NCBI GenBank assembly: GCA_020832085.1 | Contig: JAFIFJ010000038.1 | Location: 17,680 to 81,679, forward strand | Length of the DNA: 64,000 nt | Direction: 5' to 3' | Source of the DNA: Gammaproteobacteria bacterium | GTDB lineage: Bacteria; Pseudomonadota; Gammaproteobacteria; Pseudomonadales; Azotimanducaceae | Shown here: in pieces, positions 43,356-53,362 of the stretch | Numbering within the stretch: position 1 is the first letter of the stretch | Layout of the letters: the number at the start of each line of letters is the position of its first letter | Translations under genes and position numbers: made by a program | Notes under the pieces: generated by a model | Database searches by the model: none | What the model saw: the letters and a program-made list of their open reading frames with translations, nothing else | Told to the model about the DNA's origin: nothing

Positions 43356-44540
43356 TCAGGCCGTCAGGGACGCCAGGGCCCCGCGGAGATCGGCGATCAG
43401 GAGGTCGGGTGCCTCCAGGGCCGCGAAGTGCCCACCCCGCGGCTGCACGGTGTAGTGCATCAGCCTGTAGCTGCGCCGGATCCAGGCGGGCGGGGGCAGA
43501 TGCAGCTCCTGCGGAAACGCCGCCACGGCGGTGGGCTTGTCCACATACTCAGGCAGCGGTGGGTCCGACGGGTGCTGGCGCTGCTCGTAATAGAGGCGCA
43601 TGGACGACGTGATGCTGTGGGTGAACCAGTACAGCGAGACATTGGTGAGCATGTCATCCCTGCTGATGGCTGACTCGGGATCGCCGTCGTGGTCGCTCCA
43701 GGCGTGGAATTTTTCCAGGATCCAGGCGGCCAGTCCGGCAGGCGAATCGTTCAGGCCGTAGCCCAGCGTTTGGGGCCGGGTGCCCTGGATCTCCTGGTAG
43801 CCGAGGCCGTTGCGGGTGCGCTGGCGGCTGGCATCGAGGCGTGCCCGTTCGGCGTCGCTGACGTCGGCAAAGGGATCCTCGCTGCGGGGTTTGCGGGCGA
43901 ACACGAGGTTCAGATGCAGCGCGGCGCAGGCGGGATCCAGCGCGCCGAGCCAGGTTGCTATGTGGGAGCCCCAGTCGCCCCCTTGGGCCAGATAGTCCCG
44001 GTAGCCCAGGGTCGCCATCAGGGTCTTGAAGCGTTCGGCGCAGGCGCGGCCGTTGCAGCCGTGGCGGTCAGGCGCTGGGGAGAAGCCGTAACCTGGAAGC
44101 GACGGCACCACCACGTGAAAGGCGTCCTCGGCCCGGCCGCCATGAGCCAGGGGGTCGGTGAGCGCGTCGATGACATGCCGGAACTCGACGAAGGAACCGG
44201 GCCAGCCATGCAGGAGCAGCAGGGGGCGGGCATGGGGCTGTGGTGACCGCTGATGGATGAAGTGCAGGGGTTTCCCCGCCACATCCAGCAGAAACTGCGG
44301 AAAGCGATTGAGATCACGTTCCTGGGCGCGCCAGTCGAAGCCCTGGGCCCAGTAGTCGCAGACCTCCTGCAGCCATCGCAGGTTCGTTCCGTCGGTCCAG
44401 TCGTCGTCGATGCTGTCCGGCCACCGGGTCATCTGCAGCCGTCGGTGCAGGTCCTCGATGTCAGCGTCAGGGATGCGGATGGTGAAGGATTCACCCACGT
44501 CCGGCCGGCCGGCCTGCAGGGCGACAGACATGGCGGTCAT
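43356..44540 (-). CDS. Epoxide hydrolase with EHN domain
   Basis: This 394-residue alpha/beta hydrolase has an N-terminal EHN domain (FTIRIPDADIEDLHRRLQMTRWPD, residues about 18-120) followed by the hydrolase core. LLLLHGWPGSF is the oxyanion-hole HGWPG, GGDWGSHIA holds the nucleophile Asp, and HYTVQPRGGHFAALEAPD holds the catalytic His. It adds water to epoxides; microsomal and juvenile-hormone-type epoxide hydrolases share this design. The start overlaps the preceding stop by one base, so it is coupled to the hypothetical gene upstream. The P450 of this window could supply epoxides, but that is a guess. Confidence 0.9.
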   Translation of the reverse strand: MTAMSVALQAGRPDVGESFTIRIPDADIEDLHRRLQMTRWPDSIDDDWTDGTNLRWLQEVCDYWAQGFDWRAQERDLNRFPQFLLDVAGKPLHFIHQRSPQPHARPLLLLHGWPGSFVEFRHVIDALTDPLAHGGRAEDAFHVVVPSLPGYGFSPAPDRHGCNGRACAERFKTLMATLGYRDYLAQGGDWGSHIATWLGALDPACAALHLNLVFARKPRSEDPFADVSDAERARLDASRQRTRNGLGYQEIQGTRPQTLGYGLNDSPAGLAAWILEKFHAWSDHDGDPESAISRDDMLTNVSLYWFTHSITSSMRLYYEQRQHPSDPPLPEYVDKPTAVAAFPQELHLPPPAWIRRSYRLMHYTVQPRGGHFAALEAPDLLIADLRGALASLTA

Positions 44541-45148
44541 CACCCGTGGGAGAGCGTGAACAGTGCTTCGAGTTTCTCGGTGATGACGCCGGCGATGTCC
44601 TTGCGCTCCAGGGATGAGCGATGCTGCAGCTCTGACAGCTTGATCCGGTGCAGATGCAGCACGGGCCACTGCTCCTCGAGCTCCCGCAGGTCACCTTTCA
44701 CCAGCACCGGCAGGAAGGGGTCGCTGGCCGGTCGCTTGGCCATGATGGCGCGGGCTCCGGACTCGAACGGTACCTGCCGTGGACCCATGCTGCGGTCCTT
44801 CAGCAGATTGGTGAGAAAAAGACCGGGCTGCTCGATCAAGTCGCCGGGAATGATGTACAGGCCGGTTTCGAGGACGGCTTCCGGGACGATGCCGAAGAAG
44901 GTGTCGTGGTAGGCGGCCGGGTCCGGCAGGATGACCATCCTCCGGCCCTCTTCCTCCGGGTAGAAGATGTCGTAATTGGTGTAGAGCTGCTCGACCGCGC
45001 CCGAGTAGACGCAGAGGGTCTCTTCGAACATCTTGACGAAATCGGTCGCCCGGCGCTTGTTGCCGAAGTTCTCGATATCCCAGGCCAGATCAGGATTGTC
45101 AGGATTCTCGAATTCCATCTCGATCTCGTTCGCCCACACCGCGGTCAA
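44540..45148 (-). CDS. Hypothetical protein coupled to epoxide hydrolase
   Basis: This is a soluble, acidic protein of up to 202 residues from no family I recognise. It has many aromatic residues (YTNYDIFYPEEEGRRM, YHDTFFGIVPE) and no signal peptide or membrane helix. Start options are TTG 45148, GTG 45139 and ATG 45118; none has a strong ribosome site. The stop overlaps the epoxide hydrolase ATG. TTAATAT just upstream (near 45156-45162) may be a -10. Confidence 0.55.
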   Translation of the reverse strand: MTAVWANEIEMEFENPDNPDLAWDIENFGNKRRATDFVKMFEETLCVYSGAVEQLYTNYDIFYPEEEGRRMVILPDPAAYHDTFFGIVPEAVLETGLYIIPGDLIEQPGLFLTNLLKDRSMGPRQVPFESGARAIMAKRPASDPFLPVLVKGDLRELEEQWPVLHLHRIKLSELQHRSSLERKDIAGVITEKLEALFTLSHG

Positions 45149-45255
45149 TGCTCAGTCGATATTAACCATCCAACAGCCGGCTGGATATGGTGCCGCCCAC
45201 ATCCTTTGGCGATACCCGCTTCGGCCCCCGCGGCGCCCGGGCCGGCCTGTCGGGA

Positions 45256-45930
45256 TCACGGCGCCAGGCTCTGCTCCAGCCAGGCGGCCAGGGCCTGCAG
45301 CTCCTCCAGACAGATCTCGTGACCCATGGGATACTCGCGCCACGTCAGCGGGTAGCCTAAGTCTGTGAGCGTCGAGCGACCGGTGGCTGCGCGCTGGATC
45401 GGGATCATCGGATCCATCAGCCCGTGGGCCATGAACACGCGCACTTCGGCATTGGCCAGACTCAGGCGTTCGGTGACCCGGGCATGGTCATGGAGGTAGG
45501 TGGACAGTCCGACGATGCCGGCGAGGCGTCGCGGGTAGCCGAGACCGGCTTCCAGCGCGATGACGCCGCCTTGGGAAAAGCCTCCGATGATGATCCTGCC
45601 GGGCTTGATTCCGCGTGTTTCCTCACGAGCGATCAGGGCTGCGGCCTGGGCTGCCGAGGCGCGGATGTCCGCGCTGCCGCTGTCGAAGCCGGCACCGGGA
45701 TCGATGTCGTACCAGGCCCGCATCGTCATGCCGCCGTTGATGGTGACGGGCCGTTTCGGGGCATGGGGGAAGATGAAGCGCCAGCGCGCCTCGGCAGGTC
45801 GCTGCAGATGAGGCAGGATGCCTTCGAGGTCATGGCCGTCGGCCCCGAGGCCGTGCAGGAGCAGGATGCTCGCGTCGGCGTCTTCAGGACCGGTTTCGAT
45901 CACTTCGGGCAGTTCGACGGCCTCAGGCAC
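45256..45930 (-). CDS. Carboxylesterase/lysophospholipase (alpha/beta hydrolase)
   Basis: This 224-residue serine hydrolase belongs to the phospholipase/carboxylesterase family. ILLLHGLGADGHDLEGI forms the oxyanion hole, GGFSQGGVIALEAGL holds the catalytic Ser, the Asp is in HGLMDPMIP and the His in YPMGHEIC. AAGGAGC 6 bases upstream of the GTG at 45930 decides the start over ATGs at 45957 and 45993. Short-chain ester or lysophospholipid substrates are typical. It is divergent from the ABC exporter. Confidence 0.9.
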   Translation of the reverse strand: MPEAVELPEVIETGPEDADASILLLHGLGADGHDLEGILPHLQRPAEARWRFIFPHAPKRPVTINGGMTMRAWYDIDPGAGFDSGSADIRASAAQAAALIAREETRGIKPGRIIIGGFSQGGVIALEAGLGYPRRLAGIVGLSTYLHDHARVTERLSLANAEVRVFMAHGLMDPMIPIQRAATGRSTLTDLGYPLTWREYPMGHEICLEELQALAAWLEQSLAP

Positions 45931-46058
45931 GTTGGGCTCCTTGCGTTGGGCAGGCATGCTGGCGTGGATGGGAACAGGTGGCATGACTGGCACTGATATT
46001 GCTGTTCGTTCCCATTTCCCGGCAGCGGTGTGAAATAATCAACTTCGGTTCGAGGGGC

Positions 46059-46086
46059 TTGTTATGGAACATCTGCCAATTATATG
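46059..46086 (+). promoter_or_regulatory. Candidate sigma-70 promoter of the ABC exporter
   Basis: TTGTTA (46059-46064) and TATATG (46081-46086) are separated by 16 bases, giving a leader of about 180 bases. On the other strand TATAAT (46084-46079) overlaps it and could serve the divergent esterase gene, though its -35 is poor. Confidence 0.45.
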
Positions 46087-46213
46087 AACTATTTAGCCTT
46101 TTTGGGCGCCGTCGCGGTGGACGGAGCGTGTGGAAGCAGCCGTGGCGCGCGCCATGGTAAGCGCTCGAATCAGCGCCGCTCATGGTCCATCGCTGCGCTT
46201 GGGGACGGCCGCA

Positions 46214-46251
46214 GGCAGGCCACAGGGTGCCTGCCTGACCCTGTGCCTGCC
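46214..46251. repeat. Leader hairpin before the ABC exporter
   Basis: GGCAGG-C-CACAGGG (46214-46227) pairs with CCCTGTGCCTGCC (46239-46251), a 13-bp stem with one bulge. It ends 20 bases before the exporter ATG, so it sits over or beside the ribosome site in the transcript. No T run follows, so it is not a simple terminator. Confidence 0.6.
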
Positions 46252-46271
46252 ATGGGGCTCGGATAACTCCC

Positions 46272-48086
46272 ATGGCGGACATTCTGCCCGATCGCGGCGG
46301 GAGCCGGGACGTTCGCAATCTGGCTCCCGTGCTGCGGTTCCTGCTGCCATACCGGGGAGCGATCATCGGCGCGACGCTGGCTCTGATCGTGACCGCAGGA
46401 GTGACCCTGAGCGTTGGCCAGGGTCTGCGGCTGCTCATCGACCAGGGATTCATCAATGGCTCACCGGAGTTGCTACGCAACAGCATCGGTGTGTTCGTGG
46501 CCATGATCCTGCTGCTCGCGGCAGGCACCTTTGCCCGCTTCTATCTGGTGTCCTGGGTGGGCGAGCGCGTCAGCGCGGACATCAGAAAGGCGGTCTTCGA
46601 CCATGTCATCCGCCTGCATCCCGGGTTTTTCGAGGCCAATTTCGCCAGCGAAATCCAGTCCCGCATCACCACCGATACCACGCTGCTGCAGACCGTGATC
46701 GGCTCCAGCGCGTCCATTGCCCTGCGCAATCTGCTGATGTTCGTCGGTGGCGTCGTGCTGCTCTTCGTGACCAATCCCCGGCTGTCGCTGTTCGTGGTCC
46801 TGTCGGCCCCGCTGGTGGTGGCTCCGATCATCATTTTCGGGCGCCGGGTGCGGGTGCTGTCGAGAGCCTCCCAGGACTCCATCGCCCACGTCGGCAGTTT
46901 TCTGGCCGAGTCCCTGCGTCAGGTGAAGACGGTACAGGCCTACAACCACGAGGACGTGGACCGGAGGCGATTCGCGGCCCACGTGGAATCCGCTTTCGAC
47001 ATCGCCCGCCAGCGCATCCTGCAGCGGGCCGTCCTCATTACCCTGGTCATGGTGCTGGTGCTGGCCGCCATCGCAGCCATGCTCTGGACCGGTGGCCAGG
47101 ATGTGCTCACCGGCCGCACGACGCCTGGGGAATTGGCAGCCTTCATCTTCTATGCCTTCATCGTCGCCGGGTCCGTGGGAGCCATCAGTGAGGTGGTGGC
47201 GGATCTGCAGCGGGCGGCGGGCGCTACGGAGCGGCTCATGGAACTGCTCTCGGCAGAGAACGCGCTACCCCGGGCCGCCGAGCCGCGGGTCCTGCCGGAG
47301 CCCGTGCGTGGGGTGGTGGCCGTGTCCGGTCTGACATTTGCCTATCCGACCCGGCGCAGCACCCCTGCGCTCCGTGATCTGGCCTTCAAGGTCCGACCGG
47401 GTGAGCATCTGGCGCTGGTGGGGCCTTCCGGGGCCGGCAAGTCCACCCTGTTCGACCTGCTGCTGCGCTTCTACGACCCTGATCAGGGGTCCATTGCGCT
47501 GGATGGCATAGACATTCGTGAACTCGATCCCGAGGACCTGCGTCGCCACATCGCCCTGGTCAGTCAGGATCCAGCCCTGTTCACCGGCAGCGTGGCGGAC
47601 AACATCCGCTATGGTCGGCCCGATGCCAGCGACGCGGAACTGCGGTCTGCGGCGGAGGCCGCGTTTGCCCATGGTTTCATCGCCGAACTCCCGGAGGGCT
47701 ATGACACCGAGCTCGGGGAGGCCGGGTTGCGGTTGTCCGGCGGCCAGCGCCAGCGCATCGCCATTGCCCGCGCCGTACTCAAGGATCCGGCCATCCTGCT
47801 CCTCGACGAGGCTACCAGCGCCCTCGATGCGGAGAGTGAGCATGCAGTGCAGCGTGCACTGGCCAGACTGGCGGAGGGGCGCACGACCCTGGTCATCGCT
47901 CATCGCCTCGCTACGGTCATGAGTGCCGATCGCATTCTGGTACTCGACCAGGGCCGGGTGGTCGGCGAGGGCACCCACGCCAGCCTGTTGGCAAGCAACG
48001 ACCTCTATGCGCGGCTGGCTGAGCTGCAGTTCGCGGCCAGCGCCAGCCTCGAGGCGCCGAGCCGCGTCAGCGCCGGCGGCGTCTGA
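46272..48086 (+). CDS. ABC exporter, fused membrane and ATPase domains (MsbA-like)
   Basis: This 604-residue half-transporter works as a homodimer. Six transmembrane helices span about residues 20-320, followed by the ATPase. Walker A is VGPSGAGKST, the Q-loop VSQDPALFTG, the signature LSGGQRQRIAIARAV, Walker B ILLLDEATSALD, and the H-loop IAHR. VQAYNHEDVDRRRF in the coupling region is typical of the ABCB/MsbA group. Lipid or drug export is likely. The start at 46272 has a poor ribosome site and follows a stable hairpin. No lpxK or kdtA neighbour supports true MsbA. Confidence 0.88.
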   Translation: MADILPDRGGSRDVRNLAPVLRFLLPYRGAIIGATLALIVTAGVTLSVGQGLRLLIDQGFINGSPELLRNSIGVFVAMILLLAAGTFARFYLVSWVGERVSADIRKAVFDHVIRLHPGFFEANFASEIQSRITTDTTLLQTVIGSSASIALRNLLMFVGGVVLLFVTNPRLSLFVVLSAPLVVAPIIIFGRRVRVLSRASQDSIAHVGSFLAESLRQVKTVQAYNHEDVDRRRFAAHVESAFDIARQRILQRAVLITLVMVLVLAAIAAMLWTGGQDVLTGRTTPGELAAFIFYAFIVAGSVGAISEVVADLQRAAGATERLMELLSAENALPRAAEPRVLPEPVRGVVAVSGLTFAYPTRRSTPALRDLAFKVRPGEHLALVGPSGAGKSTLFDLLLRFYDPDQGSIALDGIDIRELDPEDLRRHIALVSQDPALFTGSVADNIRYGRPDASDAELRSAAEAAFAHGFIAELPEGYDTELGEAGLRLSGGQRQRIAIARAVLKDPAILLLDEATSALDAESEHAVQRALARLAEGRTTLVIAHRLATVMSADRILVLDQGRVVGEGTHASLLASNDLYARLAELQFAASASLEAPSRVSAGGV

Positions 48087-48097
48087 GACATTCCAGA

Positions 48098-48114
48098 CCC
48101 TGGAGCCTCCAGGG
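48098..48114 (+). terminator. Possible terminator after the ABC exporter
   Basis: CCCTGGA-GCC-TCCAGGG is a perfect 7-bp stem 11 bases after the stop codon. Only a short T/C-rich run follows, so termination may be weak or Rho-assisted. Confidence 0.4.
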
Positions 48115-48157
48115 GCGCTCTTCTGGACCAGGACACGTTGTGATCGAAGGCGCAGCT

Positions 48158-48289
48158 GTGGGAGCGGACGCAGCCTGTGAGGCCCAGTTGCAATGGCGGC
48201 GCTGCCGCCTTCGAAGTTCCAGTCTGCGGGGAGCCTGCACGACACGGCAGGCAATCGCTCACTGCGGCTTCGCCGCCGTGAGCTCCCAC
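48158..48289. repeat. REPIN-like element overlapping the dinB 3' end
   Basis: GTGGGAGC at 48158-48165 and its reverse complement at 48282-48289 delimit 132 bases. The right half, read on the minus strand, is GTGG followed by GCTCAC-G-GCGGC-GAA-GCCGC-A-GTGAGC (48283-48257), a long near-perfect hairpin. A second hairpin, GGCGGC-GCT-GCCGCC, lies near 48194-48208. The right half codes for the last residues of dinB. Confidence 0.65.
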
Positions 48290-49335
48290 AGTTCCAGCTG
48301 CTCCCCGGGAGCACTGCGGCTGCGAAAGGACACGCCGACCCCCAGCAATCTCACTGGACGTCCCACGCGTTCCCAGGCGGAGGCGAGCAGTTCGGCATAG
48401 ATGCCCGGATTGGGCTCCTCGGTCGCCCGTTCGGCAGTGGTGGTCGTGAAGTCATTGAAGCGGACCTTCACGAAGCAACTGCGGACGCGCTCCTCCGGGT
48501 CCACCTTCACGAGGCGCTGCCTGAGCCGGGCTTCGAGATCACTCAGGGCAAGCTGACAAGCCTTCAGGGTGGGCTTGTCGTCGGCGAAGGTCTGCTCTAC
48601 GGACACGGATTTTCGGCCACTGCGGGGGCGGACTTCGCGCCGATCCTCGCCGAGAGCCAGTTCCCGCAGACGTTGGGCCGCGCTGCCGCAGTGCTGGTGC
48701 AGGGTGACCGCGTCGACGGCCCTGAGGTCGGCGCAGGTGGAGACGCCCAGTTCTGCCAGACGGGCAGTCATGGCGGGGCCGACGCCCGGTAACCGCCGCA
48801 CGGGCAGGGCTGCAACGAAGGCGTCCACGTCCTCCGGACGCACCACGAACTGACCGTCAGGTTTGTTCCAGTCGCTGGCCACCTTGGCGAGGAACTTGTT
48901 GGGTGCGATGCCGGCGGAGATGGTGATGCCCAGTTCCCGCCGCACGGAGTTGCGGATGGCCCGGGCAATCAGTGTGGCGCTGCCGCGCAGCAGTTCGCTG
49001 CCGGTGACGTCGAGGAAGGCCTCATCCAGGGACAGCGGCTCGATGGTGTCCGTGAAGCGCCTGAAGATGGCAAATACGCTTGCGGACACTTCCCGGTACT
49101 TGTCCATGTCCGGTCGCAGCAGGACCAGATCAGGGCAGGCCCGTACGGCCTGATTGGATGGCATGGCCGAATGCACGCCGAAGCGGCGGGCTTCATAGTT
49201 GCAGGTGGCGATCACGCCGCGCTTGTCCGGGGCTCCCCCCACGGCGACGGGCCTGCCCGCCAGATCCGGCCGGTCGCGGACCTCGACGGCGGCATAAAAG
49301 CAATCGCAGTCGCAGTGGATGATCTTGCGTTGCAT
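48259..49335 (-). CDS. dinB: DNA polymerase IV (Y family)
   Basis: This 358-residue error-prone translesion polymerase has palm residues in HCDCDCFYAAVE and SLDEAFLDV (metal-binding Asp and Asp-Glu), steric-gate region, helix-hairpin-helix (RRLPGVGPAMTARLAELG) and little finger domain (about residues 235-345). The C-terminus EQLELWELTAAKPQ contains QLELW, which fits the sliding-clamp binding pattern; the codons from its Leu-Trp onward lie in a REP-like element. The ATG at 49335 matches the family start. No LexA box is obvious upstream. Confidence 0.93.
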   Translation of the reverse strand: MQRKIIHCDCDCFYAAVEVRDRPDLAGRPVAVGGAPDKRGVIATCNYEARRFGVHSAMPSNQAVRACPDLVLLRPDMDKYREVSASVFAIFRRFTDTIEPLSLDEAFLDVTGSELLRGSATLIARAIRNSVRRELGITISAGIAPNKFLAKVASDWNKPDGQFVVRPEDVDAFVAALPVRRLPGVGPAMTARLAELGVSTCADLRAVDAVTLHQHCGSAAQRLRELALGEDRREVRPRSGRKSVSVEQTFADDKPTLKACQLALSDLEARLRQRLVKVDPEERVRSCFVKVRFNDFTTTTAERATEEPNPGIYAELLASAWERVGRPVRLLGVGVSFRSRSAPGEQLELWELTAAKPQ

Positions 49336-49412
49336 GCCAGGCGGTCCTCAGGCGTCCGCAGGAGGCCGGGATACGGCGTACTTCGACACGGCCTCCCGGC
49401 CTTTTCGTCGCG

Positions 49413-49440
49413 TTGCGCATGGGTGACCCTCTGCTAAGAT
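49413..49440 (+). promoter_or_regulatory. Extended -10 promoter of the CoA-transferase gene
   Basis: TG-C-TAAGAT (49432-49440) is an extended -10, with TTGCGC (49413-49418) as -35 at 16 bases. The start codon is 81 bases downstream, preceded by GGGGGAG. Confidence 0.5.
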
Positions 49441-49520
49441 GACCGCTTCATGTCCGCAGCCTGCGACGCAGCGGGTCGCGATTTCGATATTCATCGGCAA
49501 GGCAAGGGGGAGCGTTCTAA

Positions 49521-50657
49521 GTGGGTCCATTGGCCGGTTATCGCATCATCGAACTTGCGGGCATTGGCCCGGGGCCGTTCTGCGGCATGATGTTGTCCGA
49601 CATGGGGGCGGAAGTCATCCGCGTGGAGCGGCCGACGAAGGACGCAAGGCGTCCCCGCGACGTGCTCGCCCGCAATCGCAAATCGCTGGCCGTGGATCTC
49701 AAGCGCCCGGAAGGCGTGGAGGCTGTCCTGCGCCTGTGTGAAGGCGCTGATGCGCTGTTCGAAGGATTCCGGCCCGGAGTCACGGAGCGGCTCGGGTTGG
49801 GCCCGGACGATTGCATGGGCCGCAATCCCAAGCTGGTCTATGGCCGCATGACCGGCTGGGGTCAGGAAGGACCCATGGCTCAGGCCGCCGGTCACGACAT
49901 CAACTACATCGGTCTCTCCGGTGCTCTGCACGCCATTGGGCGCGCCGGCGAGCGCCCGGTCCCGCCGCTGAATCTCGTGGGCGATTTCGGCGGTGGCGGA
50001 ATGTATCTGGCATTCGGTCTGGTGTGCGGCCTGCTCGAAGCGCAGCGTTCGGGCAAGGGGCAAGTGGTGGACGCGGCCATGGTGGACGGCTCCGCATCCC
50101 TGATGTCCATGTTCTTCTCGTTTGCCGCCCAAGGTGGCTTCAAGCCGGAGCGGGGCACCAACCTGCTCGATGGTGGCGCGCACTTCTATGACACCTATGA
50201 GACCAAGGACGGCAAGCACATCTGTATTGGCTCCATCGAGCCCCAGTTCTATGCTCTGCTGGTGGAGAAGGCCGGGCTTGACCGGGAGGTATTCGCGCCG
50301 CAGATGAATCCGGAACACTGGCCCGGCCTCAAGAGCAAGCTCGCCGAGGTGTTCTTGAGCCGCAGCCGCGACGAATGGTGCGAGATCATGGAAGGTACCG
50401 ATATCTGCTTCGCTCCGGTACTGTCCATATTCGAGGCGCCTGAACATCCTCATAATGTGGCGCGCAAGACCTTCGTGGAAGTGGAAGGCCTGATGCAGCC
50501 GGCGCCTGCGCCGCGCTTCAGCAGGACAGAGCCCGGAATCCGGAATGCCGCGCGTGTCCCGGGTCAGGACTCCGAAGACGTGCTCAGAAGCTTCGATTTC
50601 TCGGATGCGGAGATCGACGCCCTGATCACGGGAGGCGCAGTCGTGAAGTCAAGCTGA
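49521..50657 (+). CDS. CaiB/BaiF CoA-transferase family protein (alpha-methylacyl-CoA racemase-like)
   Basis: This 378-residue family III CoA-transferase is closest in pattern to [29 protein letters not shown] is the AMACR N-terminus, the putative catalytic His is in [12 protein letters not shown] and the Asp in [16 protein letters not shown] inverts the 2-methyl centre of branched acyl-CoAs so that beta-oxidation can proceed. The GTG at 49521 follows GGGGGAG by 9 bases. Co-occurrence with an MFE-2-like SDR and a P450 fits branched side-chain breakdown; CoA transfer remains possible. Confidence 0.88.
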   Translation: MGPLAGYRIIELAGIGPGPFCGMMLSDMGAEVIRVERPTKDARRPRDVLARNRKSLAVDLKRPEGVEAVLRLCEGADALFEGFRPGVTERLGLGPDDCMGRNPKLVYGRMTGWGQEGPMAQAAGHDINYIGLSGALHAIGRAGERPVPPLNLVGDFGGGGMYLAFGLVCGLLEAQRSGKGQVVDAAMVDGSASLMSMFFSFAAQGGFKPERGTNLLDGGAHFYDTYETKDGKHICIGSIEPQFYALLVEKAGLDREVFAPQMNPEHWPGLKSKLAEVFLSRSRDEWCEIMEGTDICFAPVLSIFEAPEHPHNVARKTFVEVEGLMQPAPAPRFSRTEPGIRNAARVPGQDSEDVLRSFDFSDAEIDALITGGAVVKSS

Positions 50658-50659
50658 CG

Positions 50660-50677
50660 GCCGGCCCTGGGGGCCGG
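50660..50677 (+). terminator. Weak terminator-like hairpin after the CoA-transferase gene
   Basis: CCGGCCC-TG-GGGGCCGG gives a 7-bp stem with a very small loop just after the stop, without a T run. A second small palindrome, GTTCC-GCC-GGAAC, lies at 50705-50717. Confidence 0.3.
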
Positions 50678-50744
50678 TGGTGCCCGAAGCCACGCATCCT
50701 TATCGTTCCGCCGGAACATCCGGGACAACGGCGAGGTGCACGCT

Positions 50745-51263
50745 ATGAGCGTAGAACTTCTGGACACACCACGGTTTCATGGTTTCAGGGTGCGCCGGCA
50801 GATTGCCGGGAAAACCTACCAGGAATACTTCTCGCTCAAAGCGGAGGGCAAGCGCCTGCGTGGCCCGAAGCGGGCGGCGATCCGCGAGCAGGCTGAACTT
50901 CGCGATGCCGAACTCGAGCGGTTGCAGACCGCCGCCCGCGAGAAGGCAGCCCGTGAGGTGGAAATCGATGCCAAGGGTCACGTCCGCGGCATCCTGTTTC
51001 GCCTGAAGCGGGAGAAGAGCGGCACCCGTACGCCGGTCTTTCAGATCGGCATCTTGTCGGCGCGGGAGGGCAAGATCGTCAATACCACGGTATCCATCAA
51101 TCGGCACGGCCTCGATGAAGCCTGGAAGCGGGCCGTGGATTTCTACGTCGATCACAAGAAGATCAGCAAGCGTTCGCGTGCCTATCGGGACCTGCAGGGT
51201 GCAAAGCCCTCGGAGGCTCAGTTCCAGCGCATGGTCCGGCAGGCCGCCCGAGGTCGTAAATGA
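50745..51263 (+). CDS. Hypothetical basic protein, AP2/integrase-arm-like
   Basis: This 172-residue highly basic protein has an N-terminal stretch FRVRRQIAGKTYQEYFSLKAEGKRL resembling three-stranded DNA-binding arms of integrases and AP2-like domains. It continues into a long charged helix (REQAELRDAELERLQTAAREKAAREVE). A second beta-rich part (FRLKREKSGTRTPVFQIGIL) and a basic C-terminus follow. It may bind nucleic acid, but no catalytic motif is seen. GAGG upstream supports the ATG at 50745. It overlaps the GNAT gene by 4 bases. Confidence 0.6.
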   Translation: MSVELLDTPRFHGFRVRRQIAGKTYQEYFSLKAEGKRLRGPKRAAIREQAELRDAELERLQTAAREKAAREVEIDAKGHVRGILFRLKREKSGTRTPVFQIGILSAREGKIVNTTVSINRHGLDEAWKRAVDFYVDHKKISKRSRAYRDLQGAKPSEAQFQRMVRQAARGRK

Positions 51264-51745
51264 CGCTCGACGGTGCCGCGGCCAGACATCCTGCTGCCGT
51301 GCCCCAGCAGGCATCGGTGGCTGTCGCCGATTCGCTGCGGATCATCCGCGGCAGCCCGGCCGAAGCCTGGCGCCTTGCGGGGCAGATCGCCGAATTCGGT
51401 GGTGAAGCCGAGACTCATGGCCTGGAGATCTATCGACGGCGTCTGGCGGGTTCCAGTGCGCTGGTGCTGATCGCCACCGTGGGCGACCGGCCGGTGGGAT
51501 TCAAGGCCGGCTATGACCGGTTTCAGGACGGCAGCTGGTACAGCTGGATGGGCGGCGTGCTCGAGCCCTGGCGGGGTCAGGGCATTGCTCAGCGCCTGCT
51601 GGAGGCTCAGGAAGCCTGGGTCGCGAGGCAGGGCTACCGGCTCCTTTACGTCAAGACCCGCAATCAGCACAAGCGCATGATCGCGTTCCTGGCCGTGAAC
51701 GGTTACGACATCCTGCGGCTGGAGGAAAAGTCCACGCCGGAGGAA

Positions 51746-53132
<1,387 letters not shown>

Positions 53133-53362
53133 GCTTAACTTCGTCCGGTTGCCAGCGGGTTGCAGAGTCTAGCAGTCTGTCGGACGTGGGTGATCGTGGT
53201 GGGCACAGTAGTGGGCTGAGATGGACCCTGCTCACGCCGGCGCTGACGATCATGGCCGGGCCGACATGTTGCCCGGGCTCAAGCACCGGCAAACTGGCAG
53301 CAACCTGCGGCCACAGCCGTTTCATCCTCGAGTGGATCACGCATCCCCGTTCTGGAGTCATC

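Larger units (their letters stand above)
45931..46271. other. Divergent intergenic region without a gene
   Basis: This 341-base gap lies between the esterase (minus) and the ABC exporter (plus). It holds an AT-rich patch at 46030-46100 with promoter candidates on both strands, and a large inverted repeat just before the exporter start. I see no coding sequence; the open frame through its right half is an out-of-frame extension into the exporter gene. Confidence 0.6.

Noticed and set aside
46130..47191. 353-codon frame overlapping the ABC exporter
   Set aside because: Out of frame with the exporter, which has all ABC motifs; its product is Arg/Gly-rich without structure.
49361..49405. Hairpin GGCCGGGA/TCCCGGCC followed by TTTT as a plus-strand terminator
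   Set aside because: No plus-strand gene ends before it; the 22-base loop is large. It is probably incidental in the dinB upstream region.
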